Assembly (NCBI RefSeq): GCF_001570365.1
Contig: NZ_BBYK01000044.1
Span: 186,001-250,000, forward strand
DNA from: Microtetraspora fusca
GTDB taxonomy: Bacteria > Actinomycetota > Actinomycetes > Streptosporangiales > Streptosporangiaceae
Length of the DNA: 64,000 bases
Direction: 5' to 3'
Shown here: in pieces, positions 1 through 8,660 of the stretch
Numbering within the stretch: the stretch's first letter is position 1
How the letters are laid out: each line of letters opens with the position of its first letter
Notes under the pieces: generated by a model
Databases searched by the model: none
Told to the model about the DNA's origin: nothing
The model's input: only the letters and a program-made list of their open reading frames with translations
Translations under genes and position numbers: made by a program

Positions 1-982
1 GGACATCGACGCCATCAGGACCGCCCTGGGCGAAGACAAGATCACCCAGGTGGGGTACTCCTACGGCACCCTCATGATCCAGCAGTACGCCGAGAAGTTC
101 CCCCAGCACGTGCGAGCCCTGGCCGCCGACGGCAACGTGGACCGCAGCCTGCGATCCGTGTGGGACTTCCTGGACGGCCAGACTGCGGCGATGGAGAAGG
201 CCTTCGTCCAGTGGGCGGACTGGTGCGACAAGACCTCCGACTGCGCCCTGTACGGAATGGACGCCAAGAATGTCTACGGTGTCCTCCGCGAGCGTGCCAA
301 GAGCGGGAAGCTTGTGGACCCGGCCACCGGTATGAAGGTCGACTTCGGCATGCTGACCGGGAGAGCCCAGGCCGTCAGCGCGCCGGAGTACTGGAAGGAT
401 CTGGCCACGCTCTTCAAGTCGCTGCACGACGGCACGGATTCATCCTCATCCTCGCCTTCGCCGACGTCGCAGCAGCCCGACCTGCCCGAAACCATGACCT
501 ACCCGCGGCAGGGGATGTGGTGCCAGGACTGGACCTTCGAGATCAAGAACTACACCGAGCTCAAGAGCACCATCGCGCGGCTGTCCAAGCGCTACCCCAA
601 CGTCGAATGGAACCCCAACGCCACCGACGGCGCGCTGGACTGCGTGGGATGGCAAGGCAAGACCACCAACCCCCAAAGACCCCTGAGGGTGAAGGACGGC
701 CTGCCGCTGGTCATGATCGGCAACCTCAATGACCCCGCGAGCGTGTACGCCTGGTCCAAGAACTCCGCCAAGCAGAGCGGAGCCTCCCTCGTGACCTACG
801 AAGGCTTCGGGCACACCATCTACCCCTCCACCGTCGCCTTCGGACCGAGCACCTGCATCAACGACGTGATCGACGCCTTCCTCATCGACCTCAAGACACC
901 CAAGGAGGGCACCAGCTGCCCGGCCATCGAAGTACCGGGCGAAGGCACCAAGCCGACACCCCGCCCCGCCTCGACAAGCTGA
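1..982 (+). CDS. Secreted alpha/beta hydrolase, TAP-like C-terminal domain (5' partial)
   Basis: The reading frame enters from outside the window. In-frame codons run from base 2 into the nucleophile elbow GYSYG (Ser codon near 56), so the GTG at 50 is an internal Val and not the start. After the elbow come a cap-like region, a Ser/Pro-rich insertion (DSSSSSPSPTSQQP, about 432-480), and the other two triad positions, Asp in NLNDPAS and His in GFGHT. The paired Cys residues (WCDKTSDC, STC, TSC) suggest an extracellular, disulfide-bonded enzyme. The layout matches actinomycete tripeptidyl-aminopeptidase-type hydrolases (Abhydrolase_1 plus TAP C-terminal domain), which release short peptides from polypeptide N-termini. 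The signal peptide must lie upstream. Family confident, substrate inferred. Confidence 0.85.
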   Translation, partial: DIDAIRTALGEDKITQVGYSYGTLMIQQYAEKFPQHVRALAADGNVDRSLRSVWDFLDGQTAAMEKAFVQWADWCDKTSDCALYGMDAKNVYGVLRERAKSGKLVDPATGMKVDFGMLTGRAQAVSAPEYWKDLATLFKSLHDGTDSSSSSPSPTSQQPDLPETMTYPRQGMWCQDWTFEIKNYTELKSTIARLSKRYPNVEWNPNATDGALDCVGWQGKTTNPQRPLRVKDGLPLVMIGNLNDPASVYAWSKNSAKQSGASLVTYEGFGHTIYPSTVAFGPSTCINDVIDAFLIDLKTPKEGTSCPAIEVPGEGTKPTPRPASTS

Positions 983-999
983 GCCCCTGCCCTCCCCCG

Positions 1000-1107
1000 C
1001 CGCTGCTGGGAGCCTTCGCCCATGGCAAGATCACTGGCTATCGGTGTGACGCCGACGACAAGTGCACAGACCCGGGCCTGGACAAGGCTCTCGCCCTGCT
1101 CAAATAG
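1000..1107 (+). pseudogene. Coding-like C-terminal remnant of a secreted protein
   Basis: Directly after the hydrolase, in a different frame, the bases read as LLGAFAHGKITGYRCDADD followed by KCTDPGLDKALALLK and a TAG stop at 1105. There is no start codon or ribosome binding site, but third positions are G/C-rich and the spaced Cys pair looks like secreted protein. It may be the displaced tail of a hydrolase paralogue. No family is recognised. Confidence 0.25.
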
Positions 1108-1199
1108 CGAGCAGCACCGCCGAGGAGGCGGAGAGTGGCCGTCGGTCAACGGGACCTGGCCCGGTTCCGAACGCGGAACCGGGCTTCGCCGCCCCTCTG

Positions 1200-2318
1200 T
1201 CAGTCGGCGACCACGGTCTCGCCCGGATGAACGACTTCGTCGTCGAGCTCGGATGGGTGGAAAAACTCTGACGGCGATGGAGTGGCGGGCTCCTCATGCT
1301 CGTCCAATGGATGGCTCTGCGGCGAGAAGGCCGCGCCCACCGTGGCGGCGAGGGTCAGGTAGGCCTCGTACGTCGCGGGATTCAGCCGGTCCAGCTCGAC
1401 TTCGGAGTCCTCCTCCAGGTGCGGGTCGAACGGAACGCTGATCACGGTGCGGCAGCGCTCGCCGAAGTGGCGGCGCAGTGCGTCCGTGTCCACGGTGGAC
1501 CTGCTCTCGTGGCGCACACCCGACAGGACCACGGTCGCCGATCGCGCCAGTTCGGCACGACCGTGGGCTTCCAGCCAGTCGAGGGTCGCACCGGCCGACC
1601 GGGCGGCGGCCACGGAGGGAACAGTCACCAGCACGATCTGGTGGGCCAACTCCAGGGTCGCGGACATGGCCGAATGCAGGAGGCCGGTGCCGCAGTCAGT
1701 GATGCAGATCGAGTAGTAGTACTCCAACAGCGTGGCGACGGCCCGGTAGTCGTCGGCACTGAACGCCTTGGAGACGGCCGGGTCACGGGACGATGCCAGG
1801 ATCTCCAGCCTGCTCGACGCCGACTGCGACGTGAACGCGCGGACGTCGGCGTACCGCGGCTTGTCCATCGCGACGAACTTGGTGAGGAGGTCGCGGACGG
1901 TCGCGGTCGTCTCGAGTCGCACCCGGTCCGAGAGGGTTCCGCGGTCCGGGTTGGCGTCCAACGCGATGACGCGGTCGCCTCTGACGCTGCTGAGCATCGC
2001 CCCCATCCCCACGGCCGTGGTGGTCTTACCGACGCCGCCTTTGAGGCTGAGCACCGCCACGCGATGATGGCCACCTGCCACCGGCGTCCGCGCGAGGCCG
2101 ATCAGACGGCGACGGTGCACCTCTTCCGGTGACTCGCCGGGACGGACAATCCCTCCGGTGACCTGGTAGAGCATGCGACGCCAGCCACCCGCGGGGGCGG
2201 CGTGTCGCCGGGGCCGGAGAAGAAGCTCGGGGGTGAGAAGGTCCGTCGGAGTGGCGCTGTCTCCGTCTTCCGGCACCGCCGATCCCGCTACTGAGCCTGA
2301 TACCTGATCGTGGACCAC
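1200..2318 (-). CDS. MinD/ParA-like P-loop ATPase, type VII secretion-associated type
   Basis: A 372-residue protein with a deviant Walker A, KGGVGKTT (residues 93-100), followed by VIALDANPDRGTL, as in MinD/ParA ATPases. The roughly 80-residue N-terminal extension is Pro/Arg-rich and ends in the YQVTGG...RPGESPEE pattern I associate with actinobacterial ATPases near type VII (ESX) loci. The C-terminus is acidic. The open frame reaches 2510, but the GTG at 2318 has GGGGAGG five bases upstream and is preferred. No ESX core genes (EccB/C/D, WXG100) are nearby, so a secretion role is inference; partitioning or polar positioning is an alternative. Confidence 0.75.
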   Translation of the reverse strand: MVHDQVSGSVAGSAVPEDGDSATPTDLLTPELLLRPRRHAAPAGGWRRMLYQVTGGIVRPGESPEEVHRRRLIGLARTPVAGGHHRVAVLSLKGGVGKTTTAVGMGAMLSSVRGDRVIALDANPDRGTLSDRVRLETTATVRDLLTKFVAMDKPRYADVRAFTSQSASSRLEILASSRDPAVSKAFSADDYRAVATLLEYYYSICITDCGTGLLHSAMSATLELAHQIVLVTVPSVAAARSAGATLDWLEAHGRAELARSATVVLSGVRHESRSTVDTDALRRHFGERCRTVISVPFDPHLEEDSEVELDRLNPATYEAYLTLAATVGAAFSPQSHPLDEHEEPATPSPSEFFHPSELDDEVVHPGETVVAD

Positions 2319-2631
2319 AGCGACCTCCCCGATGATTACCTGTGTGAATCCCGGGCTCACCCGCGCACAGAGGCGAAGGATCGACCGGCTCCGTACCCTG
2401 TCGCGGCCGGTCGACAGCAGCAGGGCCGTGGAACTCCCGCTGAAATCGGCCGCAGACAGCCTTGATCTCAGGTCGCGTCCTACACGACACACATACGCTA
2501 CGAAATCCACCTATATGACTACTAGCTGTGACATGTAAGCTTCGTGGAGATCGCCGATAACGATCCGCCGCGAGCAGGCATCGCCCGTACGGCGTCGATC
2601 TCCCGGCTCCTCCACGCGTACGCTGACCGCC
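2319..2631. promoter_or_regulatory. Divergent intergenic region
   Basis: This stretch of just over 300 bases separates the MinD-like gene (leftward) from the Imm21-like gene (rightward) and must hold both promoters. Part of it (about 2487-2540) is clearly more AT-rich than the surroundings. I could not assign convincing -35/-10 pairs. Open frames here are poor in codon bias and look like shadows. Confidence 0.4.
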
Positions 2632-3156
2632 ATGCCGGGAACCGTCCCAAGGCAGGCGAAAGCGGCTGCCACCGCATGGGTGGCCACCTTGGGTGGCCCG
2701 CACATCCTCGTCCCCGAATCAGCGTGCCGGCACTGGCAGGGCGCACCGATGGACGATTCCGAAGGCGAGGGGGACTATGGCCGCGCGTGCTCAGTCGAGG
2801 GCTACATCGGGTTGATCGATGTCGGACCGGCACAGGCTCTGGTCCTTGGCGACGAGCCAAGCGACACGACGTACATACCTGAACGGAAGGCCGTCGTCCG
2901 ATGGGTCGGCGGGAACTCCGTGGATGACCTCGTGGACGCGGCCGTCGAGATCATCGACTCAGCGGCGATTCCAGACGACGAAGAACTCATCTGGACGGTT
3001 CGCGAGCCGTTGATCCTCTTCGATTCCGCCTTCAGTCACAAGGAACTCGCCTCAGAGAAGCATCTGCGGATCGAACTCACACCAGGGCGATACACGGTCC
3101 GCGCAGCCTACGTGAACCGCCCGAATGCCTGCATGATCCTCATCCGCTTCACCTGA
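2632..3156 (+). CDS. Immunity protein 21 (Imm21) family protein
   Basis: A 174-residue cytosolic protein whose pattern matches the Imm21 family: GGPHILVPE near the N-terminus, HWQG, then DYGRACSVEGYIGLIDVGPA and ALVLGDEPSDTTYIP. In polymorphic toxin systems such proteins neutralise a partner toxin. No toxin, WXG/ESX substrate or RHS gene adjoins it, so it may be an orphan immunity gene protecting against neighbours. The C-terminal third (residues 105-174) is less conserved in my memory of the family. The ATG at 2632 lacks a clear Shine-Dalgarno. Codon use is less GC-extreme than its neighbours, compatible with horizontal acquisition. Confidence 0.7.
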   Translation: MPGTVPRQAKAAATAWVATLGGPHILVPESACRHWQGAPMDDSEGEGDYGRACSVEGYIGLIDVGPAQALVLGDEPSDTTYIPERKAVVRWVGGNSVDDLVDAAVEIIDSAAIPDDEELIWTVREPLILFDSAFSHKELASEKHLRIELTPGRYTVRAAYVNRPNACMILIRFT

Positions 3157-3228
3157 GGATGAAGCGCACGCCACACGTCTCACCTTGGGACAGGTGGCGC
3201 CGGCCGGCGCATCGCGCGGCAGGTGGAA

Positions 3229-3252
3229 CCTGGGGGTCGCGCGACCCCCAGG
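3229..3252. terminator. Perfect 24-bp palindrome between convergent genes
   Basis: CCTGGGGGTCGC is followed at once by its reverse complement GCGACCCCCAGG. The site lies between the 3' ends of the Imm21-like gene (ends 3156) and the ABM-like gene (ends 3341, opposite strand), so a bidirectional terminator hairpin without a T-tract is the simplest reading. Confidence 0.55.
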
Positions 3253-3340
3253 GCCGGTCGGTGGGCTCCTGCGGCGGCCTCGGCGCCGGACGCCACGTGA
3301 AGGTCGCCGAGATGTCGGCGCTGAAGACGATCAGCGAGTC

Positions 3341-3631
3341 TCAGCGCTCGTCGACGACCTGGCCGTTCAGGGCGATGCCGTCCTTGGTGAAGGCCATGGT
3401 CAGCGGCGCCTCCGGGAAGGTGGGGAGGGCGGCGAGCGCGGCGCCCATCTGCTCGGCGGTCTCCCAGTGCCAGGTGTCGGTGTAGGCGCCGTCCTCGAGT
3501 TGGATCAGCACGACGTGGGTGAGCCCGGGGTGCCCCTCCCGGACGGTCGCGATCAGCGAGCTCCGGCGGGCCAGGAACTCCTCCAGGTCGGCATCGGCGA
3601 CGGAGTAACGGTGCGAGCGGACGACGGACAT
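3341..3631 (-). CDS. Antibiotic-biosynthesis-monooxygenase-like (ABM/dimeric alpha-beta barrel) protein
   Basis: A 96-residue protein with the length and pattern of a single ferredoxin-like ABM domain: a beta strand (RSHRYSVADADLEEF), a helix, then THVVLIQLEDGAYTDTWHWET and a C-terminal strand (TKDGIALNGQ). Such proteins act as small cofactor-independent monooxygenases, haem-handling proteins or simple ligand binders. It lies 34 bp downstream of the AhpD-like gene on the same strand, probably as its operon partner, which suggests a shared oxidative or small-molecule detoxification task. No catalytic residue can be assigned by eye. Confidence 0.6.
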   Translation of the reverse strand: MSVVRSHRYSVADADLEEFLARRSSLIATVREGHPGLTHVVLIQLEDGAYTDTWHWETAEQMGAALAALPTFPEAPLTMAFTKDGIALNGQVVDER

Positions 3632-3665
3632 GTCGGTGTCTCCTTGTGCGTGGGGGGTTCGCGGC

Positions 3666-4118
3666 TTACCAGCTGCCGGCGACCTGGCGGATCGGGGCGT
3701 TCAGGCGGTTGAAGAGGTTGGTGACGGCGGTCATCAGCAGGATCGACGCCAGCTGCCGCTCGTCGAAGTGGTCGGCGGCGTTGTTCCAGACGTCGTCGGG
3801 GACGGCGTCGGCGCGGTCGGCCAGCCGGGTCGAGGCCTCGGCCAGCTCCAGCGCGGCCCGCTCGGCATCCGTGTAGTACGGAGCCTCGCGCCACGCGGCG
3901 ACCAGGCCGATGCGCTCGTCGCTCTCGCCGAGCTTGCGCAGGTTCTTCAGGCCGGCGTCGACGCAGAAGCTGCAGCCGTTGATCTGGCTGATCCGCAGGT
4001 GGATCATCTCCATGAGCTCCTGGGGGAGACCCTGCGACTGAGCGGCCTTGATCAGCTCCATGATCGGCTTCATCGCGGCGGGGATGATCGTGGCGGGGTT
4101 CTTCATCCGGGCTTCCAT
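3666..4118 (-). CDS. AhpD-like / carboxymuconolactone decarboxylase family protein
   Basis: A 150-residue all-helical protein with the AhpD core motif INGCSFCVDAG, where the two Cys form the redox CxxC pair and a His-like relay normally follows (here Asp). The family covers alkylhydroperoxidase-type peroxidases and carboxymuconolactone decarboxylases. The ATG at 4118 is preceded by GGAAGGAAG at good spacing. It is first in a two-gene operon with the ABM-like gene and is transcribed away from the large AfsR-type regulator, whose start is 96 bp off, making that regulator a plausible controller. The physiological substrate is unknown. Confidence 0.85.
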   Translation of the reverse strand: MEARMKNPATIIPAAMKPIMELIKAAQSQGLPQELMEMIHLRISQINGCSFCVDAGLKNLRKLGESDERIGLVAAWREAPYYTDAERAALELAEASTRLADRADAVPDDVWNNAADHFDERQLASILLMTAVTNLFNRLNAPIRQVAGSW

Positions 4119-4214
4119 CGTGCTTCCTTCCGTCTCGGTTCGTGTGAGATCAGAGTGGCTGCCCGGATTGATACATTCGCTATGCGCGCACGATGCGACG
4201 GCGATGAGGAGACG

Positions 4215-7067
4215 ATGCTGCGCTTCACCCTTCTCGGCCCGGTCCAGATGGTCGTCGACGGCGCGCCCCTCACAGGCATCGCCCCACGTCACCGGGCTGT
4301 GCTGGCCTACCTTCTGCTCAATGCCGGCCGGGTGATCAGCGTCGAGCGGCTGATCGACGCGATGTGGGGCTACGACCGACCGGACACCGCCCGATCGCAA
4401 ATCCATGCCTCGATCACCGTGATCCGCAAGGCGCTGCGTGGCGCGGGAGCCGTACACCTCCTTGAGACGCGTGCCGGCGGCTACGTCGCGCAGCCGGAGC
4501 CCGGGCAGGTCGACGCGCAGGAGTTCACCGAGCTGGTAGCCGCTGGCGAGCTGCGCGAAGCGCTGGATCTGTGGAGCGGCGAGGCGCTGGAGGACGTGCA
4601 CGCGCATTACGTCACCGGCGTCCGGGAGCTCTGGACCGACCGGCGGCTGTCGGCGTACGAGCGCCTGGTGGAGGGCGAGCTCGCCGCCGGGCGACACGGC
4701 GACCTGCTCGACGAGCTCGCCGCCCAGGTGACCGCCAACCCGCTCCGCGAGAAGCTCAACGGCCATCTCGTCGTGGCCCTGCACCGGGCGGGACGGCAGG
4801 CCGACGCCCTGGCAGCGGCGCGTTCTTACCGTACGGCTCTCGCGGACGAACAGGGCCTCGACCCCGGACACGCCTTCACCGAGCTGGAGCGGGCGGTCCT
4901 GGCGGACGATCCGGCCTTGCGCCTGGCTGACGCGGCGCCAGTGGTTCCCGGGCCGCCGCGTCGCTCCACCTTCCTGCCCTACGACATCCCCGATTTCGCC
5001 GGACGCGCCGTCGAGCTGGAACAGCTGGGCGAGCACCACGGGTCGGCGGTCGTCACGATCGACGGCATGGCCGGGATCGGCAAGACCACGCTCGCCGTCC
5101 ACGTGGCCCACCGGCTGGCCGCCCGCTATCCGGACGGCCGGCTCTTCCTCGACCTCCACGCCCACACGGCGGGCCGGGAGCCGATCGACGCCGCCGCCGC
5201 GCTGGAGGCCCTGCTCCGCCAGCTCGGGGTGCCCGCGGACCGCATCCCGGTCACGCTGGTCGAGCGGAGCGCCCTCTGGCGCGCCGAGCTGGCCGATCGC
5301 CGCGTGCTCGCCGTACTCGACAACGTCCTCGACGCCGAGCACGTACGTCCCCTACTGCCGGGTCACTCCGACACCCTCCTCCTGATCACCAGCAGGCGGC
5401 GGCTCATCGACCTGGACGGCGCCCACGCGCTGTCGGTCGACGTGCTGGGCGAGGAGGACTCGGCCCGGCTGTTCGAGCGCATTGTGGGCGAACGTGCTCA
5501 CCACGAACCGGACGCCGTACGCGACGTGCTGCGCCTGTGCGGGTACCTGCCCCTCGCCATCCGGATCTCCGCCGCCCGTCTCCAGCACCGCCCGCGCTGG
5601 ACCGTGTCCTATCTGGCGGGCCGGCTGCGTGACCATCGCCGGCTCCTGGACGGGGTGTCGGCGGCCTTCAGCCTCTCCTACGAGCAACTCCATGAGGGCG
5701 AGCAGCACATGTTCCGCCTGCTCGGGCTGGTGCCCGGGCGCGACATCGACGCCTGCGGCGCGGCCGCGCTGGCCGGGATCTCGGAGGACGAGGCGGAGGA
5801 GCTCCTCGAAGGCCTCCTCGACGCCCACATGCTCCTGCAGCTCGAACCGGGCAGATACACCTTCCACGACCTGCTCCGCGAGCACGCGCGCTCGATCGCC
5901 GAGGACGACGCCGCCGTCATGCGGCTGCTCGTCTACTACCTGCACCGCTCCCGCGCGGCGATGGACCGGCTCTTCCCGCACAGCGTCAGCCAGAGGGAGG
6001 GCGTCCCCCAGCCGGCCGCGCCGATCGCGCCCATCCGCGACGCCGCAGAGGCGATCGCCTGGCTCGACGCCGAGCGCTCCAACATCATCGCGACCGCCGT
6101 CCACGGACCGGAGATCTGCCTCGGCCTCCTGGCTCTGACGATGCGCCCCTACCTCGACCGGCAGGCGCACCACGACGACGCGCTCACGCTGCACACCCTG
6201 GCGCTCCAGCGCAGCCGCAAGCTCGGCGACCGCGAGGTCCAGGCGCGAGCGCTCACCGACCTGGCGTGGACCTACTGGCGGCGCGGCGAGTACGAGCGGG
6301 CAGAGGAGCACGCCCACCAGGCCCTCGACGGGTGCGAGAAGGACCACGAACGGGCTCGGGCACTCCTCACCCTGGGAAACGTGGCCCTGCGACGCCGCCA
6401 GGACACTCAGGCGGAGCAGTACCTCAAGCAGGCACTCGACCTCACCCGGATCGGCGCCGACGTCTGGGCCGAGGCCCACGTGCTCGGCCTTCTCGCCCTC
6501 GTCCTCGACCGGGCCGGCCGTCCGGAGGAGGCCCGGCGCCATCTCGACCTGGCGCTGGCGCTCCACCGCAAGGCGGGCAACCCTGCCGGAGAGGCGGTGA
6601 CCCTCAACCACCTCGGCGTCGTCCTCCGGCACCAGGGCGAGCTCGCCCAGGCACGCACCCGCCACGAGCAGGCCGCGGCTCTCCACCGCGAGCTCGGCAA
6701 CACCACCGACGAGGCGGCCGCGCTCAACGGCCTGGCCGAGGCCGCGGACGACCCGGCTCGGGCGGTCGAGGAGCATGCGGCCGCGCTCGCGCTCGCCGAC
6801 CTGACGCGCAACCGGCCGGAGCAGGCGCGTGCTCACGACGGGCTGGCGCGCGCCCACCTCGCACTCGGGCACCCGGAGCAGGCATGTGAGCACGGGCGGC
6901 TGGCCCTCGGCCTCTACGGGGAGCTCGGTGTTCCTGAGGCCGAGGAGGTCCGTACGTTCCTTGAGCACGCCGAAGAGTCCGCAGGGCGCCCCTGGGGAAC
7001 CGCGTCCGACACGGACCGGTCATCGTCGAACGGCTCGATGGGCTCGCGCGCCGTACCACTTCCGTGA
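4215..7067 (+). CDS. AfsR/SARP-type regulator (winged helix, BTAD, NB-ARC, TPR)
   Basis: A 950-residue multidomain activator. An OmpR-like DNA-binding domain occupies about residues 1-95 (LRFTLLGPVQM start), the bacterial transcriptional activation domain about 95-245, and an NB-ARC/STAND ATPase follows with P-loop GMAGIGKTT at 284-292, a Walker B-like VLAVLDNV, LLITSRRR and a GYLPLAIRI motif. From about residue 650 come tetratricopeptide repeats (ALTDLAWTYWRRGEYERAEEH, ALLTLGNVALRRRQDTQAEQY). The ATG at 4215 has AGGAG upstream; the much longer open frame begins inside the opposite-strand AhpD gene and is rejected. Proteins of this layout switch on secondary-metabolite or stress genes. The ligand is unknown; the divergent AhpD/ABM operon is the nearest candidate target. 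Confidence 0.9.
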   Translation: MLRFTLLGPVQMVVDGAPLTGIAPRHRAVLAYLLLNAGRVISVERLIDAMWGYDRPDTARSQIHASITVIRKALRGAGAVHLLETRAGGYVAQPEPGQVDAQEFTELVAAGELREALDLWSGEALEDVHAHYVTGVRELWTDRRLSAYERLVEGELAAGRHGDLLDELAAQVTANPLREKLNGHLVVALHRAGRQADALAAARSYRTALADEQGLDPGHAFTELERAVLADDPALRLADAAPVVPGPPRRSTFLPYDIPDFAGRAVELEQLGEHHGSAVVTIDGMAGIGKTTLAVHVAHRLAARYPDGRLFLDLHAHTAGREPIDAAAALEALLRQLGVPADRIPVTLVERSALWRAELADRRVLAVLDNVLDAEHVRPLLPGHSDTLLLITSRRRLIDLDGAHALSVDVLGEEDSARLFERIVGERAHHEPDAVRDVLRLCGYLPLAIRISAARLQHRPRWTVSYLAGRLRDHRRLLDGVSAAFSLSYEQLHEGEQHMFRLLGLVPGRDIDACGAAALAGISEDEAEELLEGLLDAHMLLQLEPGRYTFHDLLREHARSIAEDDAAVMRLLVYYLHRSRAAMDRLFPHSVSQREGVPQPAAPIAPIRDAAEAIAWLDAERSNIIATAVHGPEICLGLLALTMRPYLDRQAHHDDALTLHTLALQRSRKLGDREVQARALTDLAWTYWRRGEYERAEEHAHQALDGCEKDHERARALLTLGNVALRRRQDTQAEQYLKQALDLTRIGADVWAEAHVLGLLALVLDRAGRPEEARRHLDLALALHRKAGNPAGEAVTLNHLGVVLRHQGELAQARTRHEQAAALHRELGNTTDEAAALNGLAEAADDPARAVEEHAAALALADLTRNRPEQARAHDGLARAHLALGHPEQACEHGRLALGLYGELGVPEAEEVRTFLEHAEESAGRPWGTASDTDRSSSNGSMGSRAVPLP

Positions 7068-7221
7068 TCGGGCGGGCCCGTGGTAGATCAGTCAGAGTCC
7101 GTTGTCAGAACCCTCTCCCCCTTCCTACGGCACTCTGTCGCCCAAGAGCGCTCCGAGCGCGACCGGGCCGATGAGAACAGCCCACAGTCCGACAGCCCCT
7201 CTGACGTGATGAGGAGCCGCT

Positions 7222-7449
7222 TTGTCGTTGTACGAGTTATCCATCCTTTTCGGCCTTGCCTGGGAGGGCGTCGCTCCTCTGCTCCTCGGCGTCGGCCTGG
7301 TCGTCGCCGCTGTCGGCGTAACCGGCGCGCTCATCATCGTCCTGTACGCCGTGGCGGACGCTCTGGTGCGTCGGTTCGTCGGCCGGCGGGGACTGCAGCT
7401 CCGGGACGCTCACGAGGAGCAGGGCTTCGTCACTGAGTGGCTGAGGTAA
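7222..7449 (+). CDS. Small membrane protein, unknown function
   Basis: A 75-residue frame from TTG at 7222, with GAGGAG about six bases upstream. A long hydrophobic block (residues about 8-50, WEGVAPLLLGVGLVVAAVG then ALIIVLYAVAD) suggests one or two membrane helices, followed by a basic stretch (RRFVGRRG) and an acidic tail. It lies alone between the AfsR-type gene and the convergent oxidoreductase. I do not recognise a family. Composition and ribosome binding site support a real gene, with moderate confidence. Confidence 0.5.
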   Translation: MSLYELSILFGLAWEGVAPLLLGVGLVVAAVGVTGALIIVLYAVADALVRRFVGRRGLQLRDAHEEQGFVTEWLR

Positions 7450-7574
7450 CGCCCGACCGCCTGCGACTTCGTCGCGTGCCCTCGGGCGAAAGCGGCCCGT
7501 GGTCGACGGCGGATGCGCGGTCGATACACACCCGAGCCACCACGGAAGAAGGCGGCCTTGACTGCGGGGCGACG

Positions 7575-8546
7575 TCAGGGCACGAGGAGGACGCGCCCGA
7601 GCTGGGAGCGGCCCTCCAGGATCCGGTGCGCCTCGGCCGCCTCGGTCAGCGGCAGGCGGGCGTGGAGCGCGGCGCGCAGCCTGCCCTCCACCGCGTACCG
7701 CGTGGCCTCCTCCACGTCCTCGCGCGCCTGTTTCGGGGCGGCAGCACGCAGGGCGAGCAGCGAGAATCCGGTGACGGACCCGAGCGCGAACAGGCTGGTC
7801 ACGGGGATGTCGGTGGGCTCGCCGCTCGCCGCGCCGTACACGACGGCCCGGCCGAACGGGGCGAGCAGGTCGAGGCTGCGGCGCAGCACGCCTCCCCCGA
7901 CGGAGTCCAGGACGACGTCGACGCCGCCCGGTGCGGCCTCGCGTACCCGCTCGGGCCAGTCCGCGGCGGAGTAGTCGACGGCGGCGTCCGCGCCCATCGC
8001 GCACACGAAGTCGAGCTTGGCGGGGGAGCCCGCGGTGGCGATCACCGTCGCGCCGGAGATCTTGGCAAGCTGCACGGCCAGGTGGCCGATGCCTCCTGAC
8101 GCGGCGTGGACCAGCACGGTTTCGCCGGGCGCCGTCCGCGCGGCGCGCAGAGCGCCGAGCGCCACCGGCGCGGCCATCGGCAGGATGCTGGCGGTGGCGT
8201 CGTCGATCCCCTCCGGCACGTGCGCGAGCCACTCGGCGTCGGCCACGACCTGGTCGGCGAACGCGTCCTCCGCGAGCGCGGCGACTCGACGTCCCATGAG
8301 ACCGGGCTCGACACCGGGGCCGATGGCCTCGACCGTGCCCACCACGTCACCGGTCAGCACGGCCGGCAGGTCCCGCCGATAGATGCCGCCGGCGTCCGGG
8401 CCGCGGCGGAACTTCACGTCGACGAAGTTCGCGCCGATCACCTCGACGCGGAGCCGTACCTGGCCGGAGCCGGGGATCGGGGGATCGGTCTCCTCCATGA
8501 CGAGCACCTCGGGGCCGCCGTACGCGTGATAGCGGATTCGGCGCAT
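7575..8546 (-). CDS. Zinc-independent quinone oxidoreductase (MDR superfamily)
   Basis: A 323-residue medium-chain dehydrogenase/reductase. The N-terminal GroES-like domain shows GPEVLVMEETDPPIPGSGQV and GANFVDVKFRRG; the Rossmann domain shows LVHAASGGIGHLAVQLAK, a typical NADPH-binding stretch of quinone oxidoreductases. Catalytic and structural zinc Cys ligands are absent. It probably reduces quinones or enones with NADPH. It is transcribed divergently from a TetR gene (start 8661) across a 114-bp gap with two strong operators, so substrate-induced derepression by that TetR is likely. Confidence 0.88.
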   Translation of the reverse strand: MRRIRYHAYGGPEVLVMEETDPPIPGSGQVRLRVEVIGANFVDVKFRRGPDAGGIYRRDLPAVLTGDVVGTVEAIGPGVEPGLMGRRVAALAEDAFADQVVADAEWLAHVPEGIDDATASILPMAAPVALGALRAARTAPGETVLVHAASGGIGHLAVQLAKISGATVIATAGSPAKLDFVCAMGADAAVDYSAADWPERVREAAPGGVDVVLDSVGGGVLRRSLDLLAPFGRAVVYGAASGEPTDIPVTSLFALGSVTGFSLLALRAAAPKQAREDVEEATRYAVEGRLRAALHARLPLTEAAEAHRILEGRSQLGRVLLVP

Positions 8547-8572
8547 GATGTCCTCCTGGGTTCCGAATAAAC

Positions 8573-8620
8573 TGGACCGATGGTCAAGTTAGGCGCAGAG
8601 CGTACTTGACCGACGGTCCA
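8573..8620. promoter_or_regulatory. Twin palindromic TetR operators
   Basis: TGGACCGATGGTCAAGT (8573-8589) is mirrored by ACTTGACCGACGGTCCA (8604-8620); the two 17-bp arms are reverse complements except for two central bases. Each arm is itself a partial palindrome (GACC-3 bp-GGTC). The site lies in the divergent promoter of the quinone oxidoreductase and the TetR gene and is the obvious binding site for that repressor. Confidence 0.8.
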
Positions 8621-8660
8621 CTTGTCTATGTGGAAGAGGTCCTCATGGGTGGGGAGCGTC

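Noticed and set aside
3630-4214. N-terminal extension of the AfsR-type regulator frame
   Set aside because: It runs antisense over the AhpD-like gene, lacks a ribosome binding site, and the conserved LRFTLLGPV start with AGGAG lies at 4215.
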